Positions 53,570 to 63,600 of a stretch of DNA of 64,000 bases are shown here, in pieces. The DNA is from Turneriella sp. GTDB lineage: Bacteria > Spirochaetota > Leptospiria > Turneriellales > Turneriellaceae. The first letter of the stretch is position 1; the number at the start of each line of letters is the position of its first letter. The position numbers and the translations under genes are program-made. The DNA is taken from assembly GCA_019186965.1 (NCBI GenBank), contig JABARV010000002.1, positions 1 to 64,000 of the forward strand, in the 5' to 3' direction. The notes under the pieces were generated by a model, which was given only the letters and a program-made list of their open reading frames with translations, was not told where the DNA came from and did not search any database.

Positions 53570-54501
53570 AGGCATACCAACCCATGTTTCTCTTCGATTC
53601 ACGTTTTCACTATGCATACTCCGCCGATGGATTTCCTGAAGGGGGAGTACGGTTAAATTTTGATTTCAAAGAAAAACAGCGTATCGAACAAATAAAAATC
53701 TGGAATGGTTTTCAAATGTCGCTGCGGTTGTGCCTTAACAATGCACGCGCTAAAACCATGGTTGTACGCGGCGACAACGGCTACGAAGCAAAGCTCGATG
53801 TGGCAGACGTGATGGGCGGCCAAGTTTTGAAGCTACCAAAACCGTTTACGGGTAAGCATCTTGAACTGCACATTACTGAGGTTTATAAGGGCTGGTTTTA
53901 CAAAGACTTGGTTATTAGCGAATTGCGTTTTTCGGATGGTAAAGATTGGCTAATTATGAATCCCTTGCCTGACCTGCAGAAAACCACTGCATATTTTAAG
54001 GAAACCTTTAGAAAAGCAGGTATAGACGGTTTGCTGAATCGTAGCTTATTGACTGCGAAAGAGTTGGGGGGTATGGATCAACCGGACTTCACGCTACGGC
54101 TGCGCAGTGACGGTAGTGTTTACTTTGATGCAACAGCACAAGGATTAGAGGCTGTTAGCGACAAAGAAGGAAACTACACAGGCAGCAAGCTGGTAACCTC
54201 TTACTATTCTGCGCTGGGCATGTATGAAATTAAAGAAAGTTCATCGGAATCTGTGAAAATCCGTGTGTTTGGTAGCTACCGCCTACGCCAGACAAAACAA
54301 GATTTCGATTTTGGAGGCGATTGTAATGGTTGCGGTACCGATTGCAATATCTTAAAATCGGGCGGTAATGAATCGCTACGCCAAGAGAAAATTTTTCAAG
54401 AGTTCTTTACATTAAGAAAGAAAGGTGGTGGTTACCAGATTGTCGACTACAGCCCAAAACCACAATTTGGTTTTGCCGAGTTGAGCTTGAGACATGAATG
54501 A
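53570..54501 (+). pseudogene. Discoidin-like lipoprotein, 3' part (split by IS)
   Basis: After the second TTAG, in the restored frame, the sequence reads AYQPMFLFDSRFHYAYSADG and continues about 310 residues. Its first ~120 residues form a second carbohydrate-binding/discoidin-like sandwich (FDFKEKQRIEQIKIWNGFQM, HLELHITEVYKGWFYKDLVI). The rest includes a Cys-rich turn (GGDCNGCGTDC). The ATG at 53584 could start a signal-less fragment. The original protein had about 470 residues; the gene pair with 51159 was probably one operon. Confidence 0.8.
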
Positions 54502-54503
54502 GG

Positions 54504-54555
54504 GTGAAGCTCTTACATAATGGATAGGGACTTTCCGATGCTATCCGAGCTTCAC
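54504..54555 (+). terminator. Long two-step hairpin after the split lipoprotein gene
   Basis: GTGAAGCTC (54504-54512) pairs perfectly with GAGCTTCAC (54547-54555), and inside it GGATAG pairs with CTATCC. A weak T-run (CAATTTTTG) follows. It probably terminates transcription of the lipoprotein gene. The rest of 54556-54735 shows no gene; TTGACG at about 54600 could be part of the gdhA promoter. Confidence 0.5.
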
Positions 54556-54687
54556 GGTGTCAATTTTTGTCATTTTGTCACATTACTAATTTAAAATTTA
54601 TTGACGGTATATTTCTAAACGCCCGACGCCGAAAAAGATTCTATGGGAATCGAAGTTAATGTTAGCAGCAGAGATTGGCGTACATAG

Positions 54688-56085
<1,398 letters not shown>

Positions 56086-56091
56086 GTGAGC

Positions 56092-56126
56092 ATCCACCCG
56101 CATAGCAACGTGGGTGGATATTTTTT
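56092..56126 (+). terminator. Terminator after gdhA
   Basis: ATCCACCC (56092-56099) pairs with GGGTGGAT (56112-56119), followed by six T residues. It also overlaps the stop region of the convergent SCO gene, so it may serve both directions. Confidence 0.85.
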
Positions 56127-56923
56127 CAGCGGTGGCGAAAAATAACTACCGCGATCAAAAGCGCTAAAATACCGGGAATGATTAAAATGAACATCCCCCA
56201 ACTCCACATTACTTCGCCTGTTTGTGCATTGTAGTCCAAACAACGAAAAATAGTGTCTTCGTTCGGTTGTGCATAAAATGGTACAAAGATTCCTTTAAGA
56301 GTAAAAATTACTTCTTTAAGGCGTGAGGGATCAACCACCACTCCTAAAAGAACACGTTGTACTTTTCCTTTTTTAACGCCTGCAACAAGCGATGGATGGT
56401 CAAATTGGTTTTTTCGTGCGTCTTCTTTAAACCAAAAACCGATTGCTTCATCTAGACGCGCTATATCTCTACCTGTGGCTTTTCCTAAAATCCATCCCTT
56501 TGCAGATGAAACTCCCACAGCGTCTGCCATTTCACGAACATCGTCTAAAGTATCCTTTTCGTCAAAACTGAGCGCAAGCACGTTGTAATCTTCTCCTACG
56601 CCACCATTTTTTTCGACTGCTGCTTTAAGCGATCTAAGGAACGGACTACACGCACCCGTACAACGCCGATAAAAAAGCGTAATGAGGAGTGGACGCTCAT
56701 CCCATAGGCTTAAAAGTCCAATTACTTTTTTATCGAGGGTAGTGATGCGGATATTGGGGACAGTACGGTATAAATTTTTTATTTCTGCACGTTGGATGGC
56801 TTCCGAATTTGTTTCTTTTTTTGTTTGGGGAAGTTTTTCTGCCCAAAGGGGTATAAGAAAAAACACAAGCGTACCTAAAACAAGATACGCCCGTTGTAAA
56901 ACTACTCGTAAATTATAGAGCAC
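56126..56923 (-). CDS. SCO1/SenC family copper chaperone
   Basis: The 265-residue protein has an N-terminal membrane anchor, a thioredoxin-like SCO domain with the copper ligands RRCTGACSP (Cys-x3-Cys) and FDHPS (His), and an extra C-terminal TM helix (~residues 242-261). SCO proteins deliver copper to the CuA site of oxidases outside the membrane. It overlaps the end of the subunit I gene by 11 bases and is the last gene of the oxidase operon, which fits that role. Confidence 0.88.
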   Translation of the reverse strand: MLYNLRVVLQRAYLVLGTLVFFLIPLWAEKLPQTKKETNSEAIQRAEIKNLYRTVPNIRITTLDKKVIGLLSLWDERPLLITLFYRRCTGACSPFLRSLKAAVEKNGGVGEDYNVLALSFDEKDTLDDVREMADAVGVSSAKGWILGKATGRDIARLDEAIGFWFKEDARKNQFDHPSLVAGVKKGKVQRVLLGVVVDPSRLKEVIFTLKGIFVPFYAQPNEDTIFRCLDYNAQTGEVMWSWGMFILIIPGILALLIAVVIFRHR

Positions 56924-58337
56924 GCGCTTTTTTCCAGCGCTTGCCGGTTTCGTAAATGTAGAGCAGCAATCCTATAAGAAAAGCCGTCATAAAAACTAAT
57001 CCGATTGCAGAAAAAAGCGCTCCGTGCGATAACTCCGCAGGGTAGAACGCAAAACGGCGTGGGATTGCTTTTGCACCCGAAAGGTAGAACATAAGCAAAA
57101 ATCCATAACCGCCCACGAGCATAAGCCATACAATAAGCTTATGGAATTTTAAATTTTCTGGTATGTTTGCTTTTTCTTGGCAGTAGTGGTAAAAGTACCC
57201 CAAAGCCATAAGCACAAGACCTTCAATCATGTAACTGTGGAAGTGTGCAGGTACCCACAATGTATTGTGGAATTTACTGTTAACGGCAATTGTCGAGTCG
57301 ATTACCGCGCCAATACCGCCGATTCCCCAGCCCATCATCCCAAAGAAAAGGAGCGAGAAGCCCAAAGACCATTTCACAGGAGCGCGGTATACAATTGCCA
57401 TTGCGCCAAAGACAGTAACTACCGCCGAGGGAATTCCGCTAATGTAAGAGGCAATTTGTCCAATGTATTGGAGCGATTTAGGTTGCACAAAATCCATATA
57501 AAGGTGGTGGAAATATGCAAGAAGGACTATCACGAGTACGACGTTCCACGCGGTAGCGACAATTTTTCCCGAGTGCCATTCACGCCCCGTGTATTTGGGG
57601 AAAGAATCGTAAATCGCGGCAACCGCCAAGTAGAGGCTTAAGTTAACAATCAAGTGCCCAAAGAAAAATGTTAAGTTTTTCATCAAAAGCTCGTCGTTGC
57701 GTGTACCTGTTAAAGTCTCGTAGTAGTAAAGGAGGAGTACAATTACCGCTGAAAGAAAGCATGCGACCGCTGGTATAAGCGCAGTGGTCGTAATCAAAAT
57801 TGCTGGCGGAACGTCTGGTTCGCTTTTTCCACGGATAAAATGCCATCCTAAAGCTTGCGAAAGCGTATATTTTTTTGCAATGGCACGTAAAAGATCGACC
57901 GTCCAAATAAACCAAACGATACCACACACTGTTAGCGAGATAAGAAAACACAGCGTCGCCCACTGAGGCCACGCGCCTTGGCTTTTAAAAGGAAGCGGAT
58001 AAAGAAAATACCAACCCGCTGCAAACCGACCACCAAAAACGCTCACAAGCAAAATTACTACGCCTATAATGGTTCCATAAAAAACAAAGCGTGAAACTTT
58101 TTGGCTTGGCTCGACATAGCGTGAAAGTACATGCGAAGCGACTGCCATCGCGGCAATCCACCACACACTTGCCATACCGATGCCGTGTAGCGTCATCATG
58201 GGGTAAAACCATGATTCGGCAGAGTGTAATGTGTTTGCTTGTATTGCACGCAAAAACATTCCTGCGATTAAAAGTAGTGGAAAAAGAACAAAAACAATCC
58301 CAATCCAATTTAGCATATTTCTATTTGCACGATCCAT
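56913..58337 (-). CDS. Haem-copper oxidase subunit I, lacking the cross-linked Tyr (oxidase or NO reductase)
   Basis: The 474-residue, twelve-helix protein has the haem ligands His51 (TLHG) and His365/His367 (VPAHFHSY), and CuB-type ligands His228 (FFGHL) and His277-His278 (YFHHLYMDF). In A- and B-type oxidases a Tyr four residues after the first His is cross-linked; here that position is Asn232 (GHLIVN). The cbb3-type Tyr about six residues before the His pair is also absent. NO reductase branches of the superfamily lack this Tyr. The adjacent subunit II keeps CuA. Oxygen reduction therefore cannot be assumed. Confidence 0.88.
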   Translation of the reverse strand: MDRANRNMLNWIGIVFVLFPLLLIAGMFLRAIQANTLHSAESWFYPMMTLHGIGMASVWWIAAMAVASHVLSRYVEPSQKVSRFVFYGTIIGVVILLVSVFGGRFAAGWYFLYPLPFKSQGAWPQWATLCFLISLTVCGIVWFIWTVDLLRAIAKKYTLSQALGWHFIRGKSEPDVPPAILITTTALIPAVACFLSAVIVLLLYYYETLTGTRNDELLMKNLTFFFGHLIVNLSLYLAVAAIYDSFPKYTGREWHSGKIVATAWNVVLVIVLLAYFHHLYMDFVQPKSLQYIGQIASYISGIPSAVVTVFGAMAIVYRAPVKWSLGFSLLFFGMMGWGIGGIGAVIDSTIAVNSKFHNTLWVPAHFHSYMIEGLVLMALGYFYHYCQEKANIPENLKFHKLIVWLMLVGGYGFLLMFYLSGAKAIPRRFAFYPAELSHGALFSAIGLVFMTAFLIGLLLYIYETGKRWKKARAL

Positions 58338-58358
58338 AATAACCTTCCTTATCCAATA

Positions 58359-59327
58359 CTACCTAACGGTAAACTTGGAGCGCATTTTGTGGTGTCCTAA
58401 ACCACAGTACTCTAAACAAAGAACCGAATAATCTGCCGCCTCGTCGAATTTAACCTGTAGGCGGTTCGTGTAATGTGGCATCGCTTGCGTCTGTGCGATA
58501 ATTCTATGTGCTGAATCGTAAATCGCAAAGTCGTGGTTCACGTCGACGCTCGTAACGTGGAATTCTACAAGAGTTCCTTTGGGGATAACTACCTCGTTTA
58601 ATGCCTTAACCGTTTTTAAATCTTCCGATGACTGTATGGGAGTTTCGGAAAAACGGAAGAAGAATTGCTCGGCGGCAACATAAAGTACTTTTACTTGGTC
58701 TGATGGAGTAATTACTGATTTGGGATACGGCGTACGGGAAAGCGTTGCCGCCAAAGTTCCCACAACAACGATGGCTGCGGCAAGAAAAAATTTAAAGCGC
58801 ACCTTGTACGCTGCCTTCATATCAATAGTAGGAACGGGGTTTCGTGTACTTCTTGCAATAAGTAAAAATACAATTACAATAACAATTGAAATTACAAGAA
58901 AAGTTACAAGCGCTGTTAATTGCGCACTACCAATACCACCAAAAGAAAATGATTTTGACCAAGAAATATCCACCTTTTCTTCGCCGCCAGCGTCTCCAGA
59001 GCCTAAGTATTCGATAATGTTTTTGGCTTCGGCTTCATTTACACCCATATTGGGCATTGCAACTTGGTTATACTTTTTTAAGAGTTCTAAAGCAACGGGG
59101 TCTTTATCTGCAATTACCTTGTCTGGTTCCATAATCCAACGGACTAGCCATTGGGCATCATGGCGGCTTGTTACCCCTTTGAGATCTGGACCTACACGGT
59201 CCCCCTTCCCTATCGTATGGCACGCGGTACACTTTTGTTGGAACGATTGCTGCCCAGGGCTTACTGCCATAATCCCTAACGGATTTAGTAGAAAGCCAAG
59301 CGCTATAATCGGTATAATTTTTGGCAT
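58359..59327 (-). CDS. Haem-copper oxidase subunit II with N-terminal cytochrome c and CuA
   Basis: From the ATG at 59327, eight bases after AAGGAGC, the 322-residue protein has a signal peptide, a cytochrome c domain (CTACH haem site near residue 33, axial Met in AMPNMG), two TM helices (~residues 135-205), and a C-terminal cupredoxin with the full CuA set: VNHDFA His and CLEYCGLGHHKM (Cys-x3-Cys-x3-His-x2-M). Cytochrome c at the N-terminus rather than the C-terminus is unusual. It takes electrons from soluble donors to subunit I. It starts the operon. Confidence 0.88.
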   Translation of the reverse strand: MPKIIPIIALGFLLNPLGIMAVSPGQQSFQQKCTACHTIGKGDRVGPDLKGVTSRHDAQWLVRWIMEPDKVIADKDPVALELLKKYNQVAMPNMGVNEAEAKNIIEYLGSGDAGGEEKVDISWSKSFSFGGIGSAQLTALVTFLVISIVIVIVFLLIARSTRNPVPTIDMKAAYKVRFKFFLAAAIVVVGTLAATLSRTPYPKSVITPSDQVKVLYVAAEQFFFRFSETPIQSSEDLKTVKALNEVVIPKGTLVEFHVTSVDVNHDFAIYDSAHRIIAQTQAMPHYTNRLQVKFDEAADYSVLCLEYCGLGHHKMRSKFTVR

Positions 59328-59411
59328 ATAGTTAGCTCCTTCGGAAGCCAAATGCAAAAAAGTGAGGGTATGCCGTCAATGAAAAACGGATTTATGAGTC
59401 CGGTATAGGGG

Positions 59412-59453
59412 GAGCCTCATGCGCAAACTCGCTGGAGTTGGCGCATGAGGCTC
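59412..59453. repeat. Miniature inverted-repeat element, copy D (ends only)
   Basis: GAGCCTCATGCGCAAACTCG (59412-59431) and GGAGTTGGCGCATGAGGCTC (59434-59453) form a near-perfect hairpin. It is the terminal repeats of copies A and B with the whole interior gone. It lies between the oxidase operon and the COG3687 gene; the rest of 59358-59531 shows nothing recognisable. Confidence 0.75.
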
Positions 59454-59531
59454 AATATATTTTGCTTCTTGAAATTGGTTAATTACGTAAAACGCTTGCT
59501 TTACCCTAAAACAATCGAAGAAACTTAACCG

Positions 59532-60446
59532 TTAACTCGCTGCGCGGATTACTGCGTCGCGGTTTTTAAATTCGTTCTTGAGAGCTCCTTCTGCATCGAG
59601 GTAATCTTTTTGGTACTTTGCCAAAAGAGCCGAGGAATCTTCGTTATTAGGGTGGAAATTTTTTGCAAGAAAAAGAGGCATCTTCGCGATAACATTCGCT
59701 AAAAAACCACCGGGTTTAAAAAGCGCCCACAAGTCGCTCAAATTGCGGCCGATATCAAAAAATTTTCCTTCGCGTGCAACAATATAACCCCACGCAAAAA
59801 CAATACTGGGAAGAAGGCATGCCACAACAATAGGCACCGACAAAATACGTTCAAGGTGTTCGCTTGAGCTCATAAGTTGGTGCACATCGAATGCGACATC
59901 TTTGTGTTCAAGTTCTTCGATTCCATGCCATGTCCACAGTTTGAGCATCTGCGGATTTACGCTATTACGGAATTCCATATTTGTAAGCCATTCTGCTGCA
60001 AGGTTTGCGGTAAAGTGCTCCATAAAAGAGGTCGCTGCGACTTGCTGTGTAGGAGAGAAATTTTTGCACGCGGCAAGGCTCATTTCGATGAGCTTTTCGG
60101 GGATTGCCATATCAAACCCTTGCGAGGAAAACCACTCGTTGAGACGCTCGTGCTCGCGGGTATGCATCATTTCCTGGCCAACAAATCCAGAGATACGCGC
60201 TTTAAGGGTTTCGTCTTTAACGTTGTCTTTAAAATAACGGACAGACTCGACGAAAAAGCGCTCTCCGGGAGGAAAAATGGCAGAAAAAACGGCCATCAGC
60301 GCTGTACCCACGACGCTGCCGTTATACGCAAAATAGCGTGGGATGTCGGTGGGGAGCGAAAATTGCATGTTGCGTGTAGGAACACCAACCTTTGCTCCAT
60401 TGAGCTTTTTAGATTCTGTTTGCATGTAGTCTCTTGTACTTTCCAT
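59532..60446 (-). CDS. COG3687-type metal-dependent hydrolase (ferritin-like di-iron)
   Basis: The ~304-residue protein has the family pattern FFVESVRYFKDN, GQEMMHTREHERLNEWFSSQ (Glu, His, Glu-His ligands), AATSFMEHFTANLAAEW and WHGIEELEHKDVAFDVHQLM, which together supply two metal sites in a four-helix bundle. It has no signal peptide. Members are called predicted metal-dependent hydrolases; a role on lipids or steroids has been suggested for some but not proven here. ATG at 60446 is preceded by TTGGAG; 60461 and 60425 are alternatives. Confidence 0.82.
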   Translation of the reverse strand: MESTRDYMQTESKKLNGAKVGVPTRNMQFSLPTDIPRYFAYNGSVVGTALMAVFSAIFPPGERFFVESVRYFKDNVKDETLKARISGFVGQEMMHTREHERLNEWFSSQGFDMAIPEKLIEMSLAACKNFSPTQQVAATSFMEHFTANLAAEWLTNMEFRNSVNPQMLKLWTWHGIEELEHKDVAFDVHQLMSSSEHLERILSVPIVVACLLPSIVFAWGYIVAREGKFFDIGRNLSDLWALFKPGGFLANVIAKMPLFLAKNFHPNNEDSSALLAKYQKDYLDAEGALKNEFKNRDAVIRAAS

Positions 60447-60486
60447 ACTCCAAATATACAAAGATTGAACAGGTCGTCAATTTTTT

Positions 60487-60502
60487 TGTAGCATTTGCTA
60501 CA
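60487..60502 (+). promoter_or_regulatory. Palindrome between divergent COG3687 and RND genes
   Basis: TGTAGCA-TT-TGCTACA: seven-base perfect arms in the 158-base gap between two divergent genes. It may be an operator for a local regulator; no TetR-type gene is visible in this window. Confidence 0.4.
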
Positions 60503-60604
60503 GTGCATAGCTATCCCTCAAAGTTATGGAATAAATCCTTAATTTCTTAACCAAATGGTTAATTTTTTTTGGCAAACAACTGTTCCATGCTTATTTTGCT
60601 ACTT

Positions 60605-63600
60605 ATGAATATAGCCGCGTTTTCGATCAAGCGCCCCATTTTTGTAACGAGCCTCGTTATTTTGATGTTGAGCACAGGGTGGATTTCTCTCCACCGCATC
60701 GGTGTCGATTTATTCCCCGATGTAAACGTTCCTTTTATTACGATCACCACAACGTATGCCGGTGCAGGGCCTGAGGAAATCGAAACGCTTATTTCAAAAA
60801 AAATTGAAGAAGAAGTCGCATCCATTTCCGGTTTGAAGCGCGTGAGCTCCGACAACCAAGAGGGCGTTTCGCTCGTCATGTGCGAATTTTATTTAGGGCA
60901 AGATATTAAAGAAGCCGAACAGCAGGTGCGCAACAAGCTGGGCAAGGTGCGGCGTGATTTACCCGACGACATCGACGAACCGTTGGTGCAGCGTTTTGAC
61001 CCCGCCGACCAGCCGATTGTGCGGCTTTCGGTTGCGGCGGATTTACCCCCCGCTAAACTTTACGATTACATCGACCAGAAACTTAAACCCCGTTTTGAAC
61101 AAATACCTAACGTAGGCGCAGTGCGTATTTCGGGCGGCCAAAAGCGTGAAATCCAAGTCGAGGTGGATCGCAATCTCTTGAACTCAAACCAAATGACGCT
61201 TACATGGATTGCTAACAACTTGCGTTCTTACGGTGCGAACGTACCGGTGGGCAAGAAAGAAACCGGCGACAAGGAAATTGCATTCCGCACCATGGGGCGT
61301 TTCGAGAAACTCAAGCAAATTGAAAACACGGTCATTTCATTCGGCGGCGACGTAGGCAGCGCACTTCTTTTGAAAAAATTGGCGAAGGTGTACGACGGCG
61401 TTGAGGATGCAAAGTCGGTCGCATTTTTATATTTGCCCGTCGACGACGATCCCATCGACTTAAACGGCAAACCCATCGACCAATCAAAAATGGTGCGCGA
61501 ACGCAGGCCAGCGATGGTGGTCGATGTCTATAAACAATCAAACTCCAACACGGTCGCCGTCGCGGAAGCGACGTTAAAGCTCATGGATAAAATCAACGAA
61601 GACTTGCGACCTCAAGCGTTGCGTGATTTAAATACGCTTAAAGCAATGATCCGTAAAGGGGATAAACGCGATAGACTAACGGCACAAATACAAAAAATCC
61701 AAAACGAAAAATTTGTAAAAGAAAACTCGAATATCCTTGCGGCGTTAAAGTCATTAGAAGCGCAGGTCTCGAAAGAACCGCGCGCTCCCGAAACTTCAAA
61801 CATCTTGCGCGACCTTAAAAAAGACATCAACAAAGCCACCGCCGCGCCCGAAATTTCACTCATCCTCAACTCTGCACGGTGGATCCAAATTAACGTCGAC
61901 GATGTACGCGAAACGATTATCTTCGGTGCGCTTTTAGCGGTCTTGGTTGTGTACCTATTTTTGGGAAACGTCCGCTCGACCATCATTACCGGCCTTGCGC
62001 TACCCAACTCGCTTTTGGGCGCGTTTATCCTCATGCTCGCGATGGGATTTACTATCAACGTGATCACTCTTCTTGCGCTTTCGCTGTCTATCGGGCTTTT
62101 GGTCGACGACGCGATTGTGGTGCGCGAAAATATTTTTAGAAAAATGGAAGAAGGCGAACCTTCTGTAAAAGCGGCTGAAACCGGTACACAGGAAGTGTTG
62201 CTTGCGGTTGTGGCGACAACGATGACGGTGATTGCCGTCTTTTTACCTGTGGGATTTCTCTCGGGAATCGTGGGGCAATTTTTGCGGCAATTAGGTCTCA
62301 CCGTTGTGTTCGCGATGACAATCTCCCTTTTCGATGCAATCACTATGGCGCCGATGCTCTCCGCATATTTTGGCGGGCATGTTCACGACAAACCCAATAT
62401 ACTGATCCGCTATTTCAATAAATTCCAAGATTGGCTTGAGGCAACGTACGCGAGCATCATGAAATTTACTTTGAGACGCCCTCTTGTTACGCTGGGACTT
62501 TCGTTTGTGGTGATGATCGTCAACTGCGGTTCGTGCTTCACCGTTAAAAATACATTTTTTCCACCGAACACCCAACCGGAGTTTTTGGTCAACTTTGAAA
62601 TGCCTCCCGGAACCAGCTTAGAGGGTTCTAAAAAAATGGCGGAAGAAATTGAGAAGCGATTGTCTAAACTCCCCGAAGTTCACATGATTGCTTCGGTTGC
62701 AGGTACGTACACCGGCCTTGCAAATAAAGGCGAACTGGGTATTGTTCTCGTCGATCGCAAATGGCGTAAGCGTGAAACGTGGCAGCTTAAAGACGTGGCA
62801 CGTAACATGCTCAAGGATTTATCCTATGCAAAAGTTTCGGTGAACGACTACAGCGCAGTGGGCGGTGGCGTCATGTATCCCTTTAACTTAAACTTGAGCG
62901 GCGAAAATCTCGACGAGTTGGAAAAGTATTCAGCAAGCGTTATAGAGCAGCTCAAAAAAATTCCAGACTTCATCGATATTTCATCCGACTACCAAACAGG
63001 CAAACCCGAATTTCAAGTGCAGCTCGACCCCGACCGCATGCAACAGGTGGGCGTGGGGCCTGCCGCTGCAGGAAACGAATTGCGTTTACACGTCGCGGGT
63101 GGCATTGTCGGTAAGTTTTACGACAACGGTCTTGAGTACGACATCCGTATGCGGCTTAGAGAAGACCAGCGCGATCTAAAGACATCGTTCGCGAAAAGTT
63201 ATGTGCCGAACCTAAGCCAACCTTCGCGCCCTATACCGCTCAGTATTTTAGGTAAAGGCGAGGTGAAAGCAGGGCCGTCGAATATTTCACGCCAAGACAG
63301 AAGCCGAGTGATTAAACTCCACGCCAACTTGGCACCGGGGGGTGCTCTCGGAAATGCAGTTGCGGCGGCAAAGAAACTCATCCACGAGAAAGCTCCACCA
63401 CCAGACGGTGTGCATTTGGTCTTCTGGGGACAAGCCGAAGACTTAAAAGAACTCATGGATAACATGGTGGTGGCGTTTGGTCTTGCGCTCCTCTTTATTT
63501 ACTTAGTACTCGCCTCGCTCTACGAATCTTTCATCACACCGGTGACGATTCTTTTTGCGATACCGCCCGCCATCTCCGGTGCGTTCGTCTCGCTCGCGAT

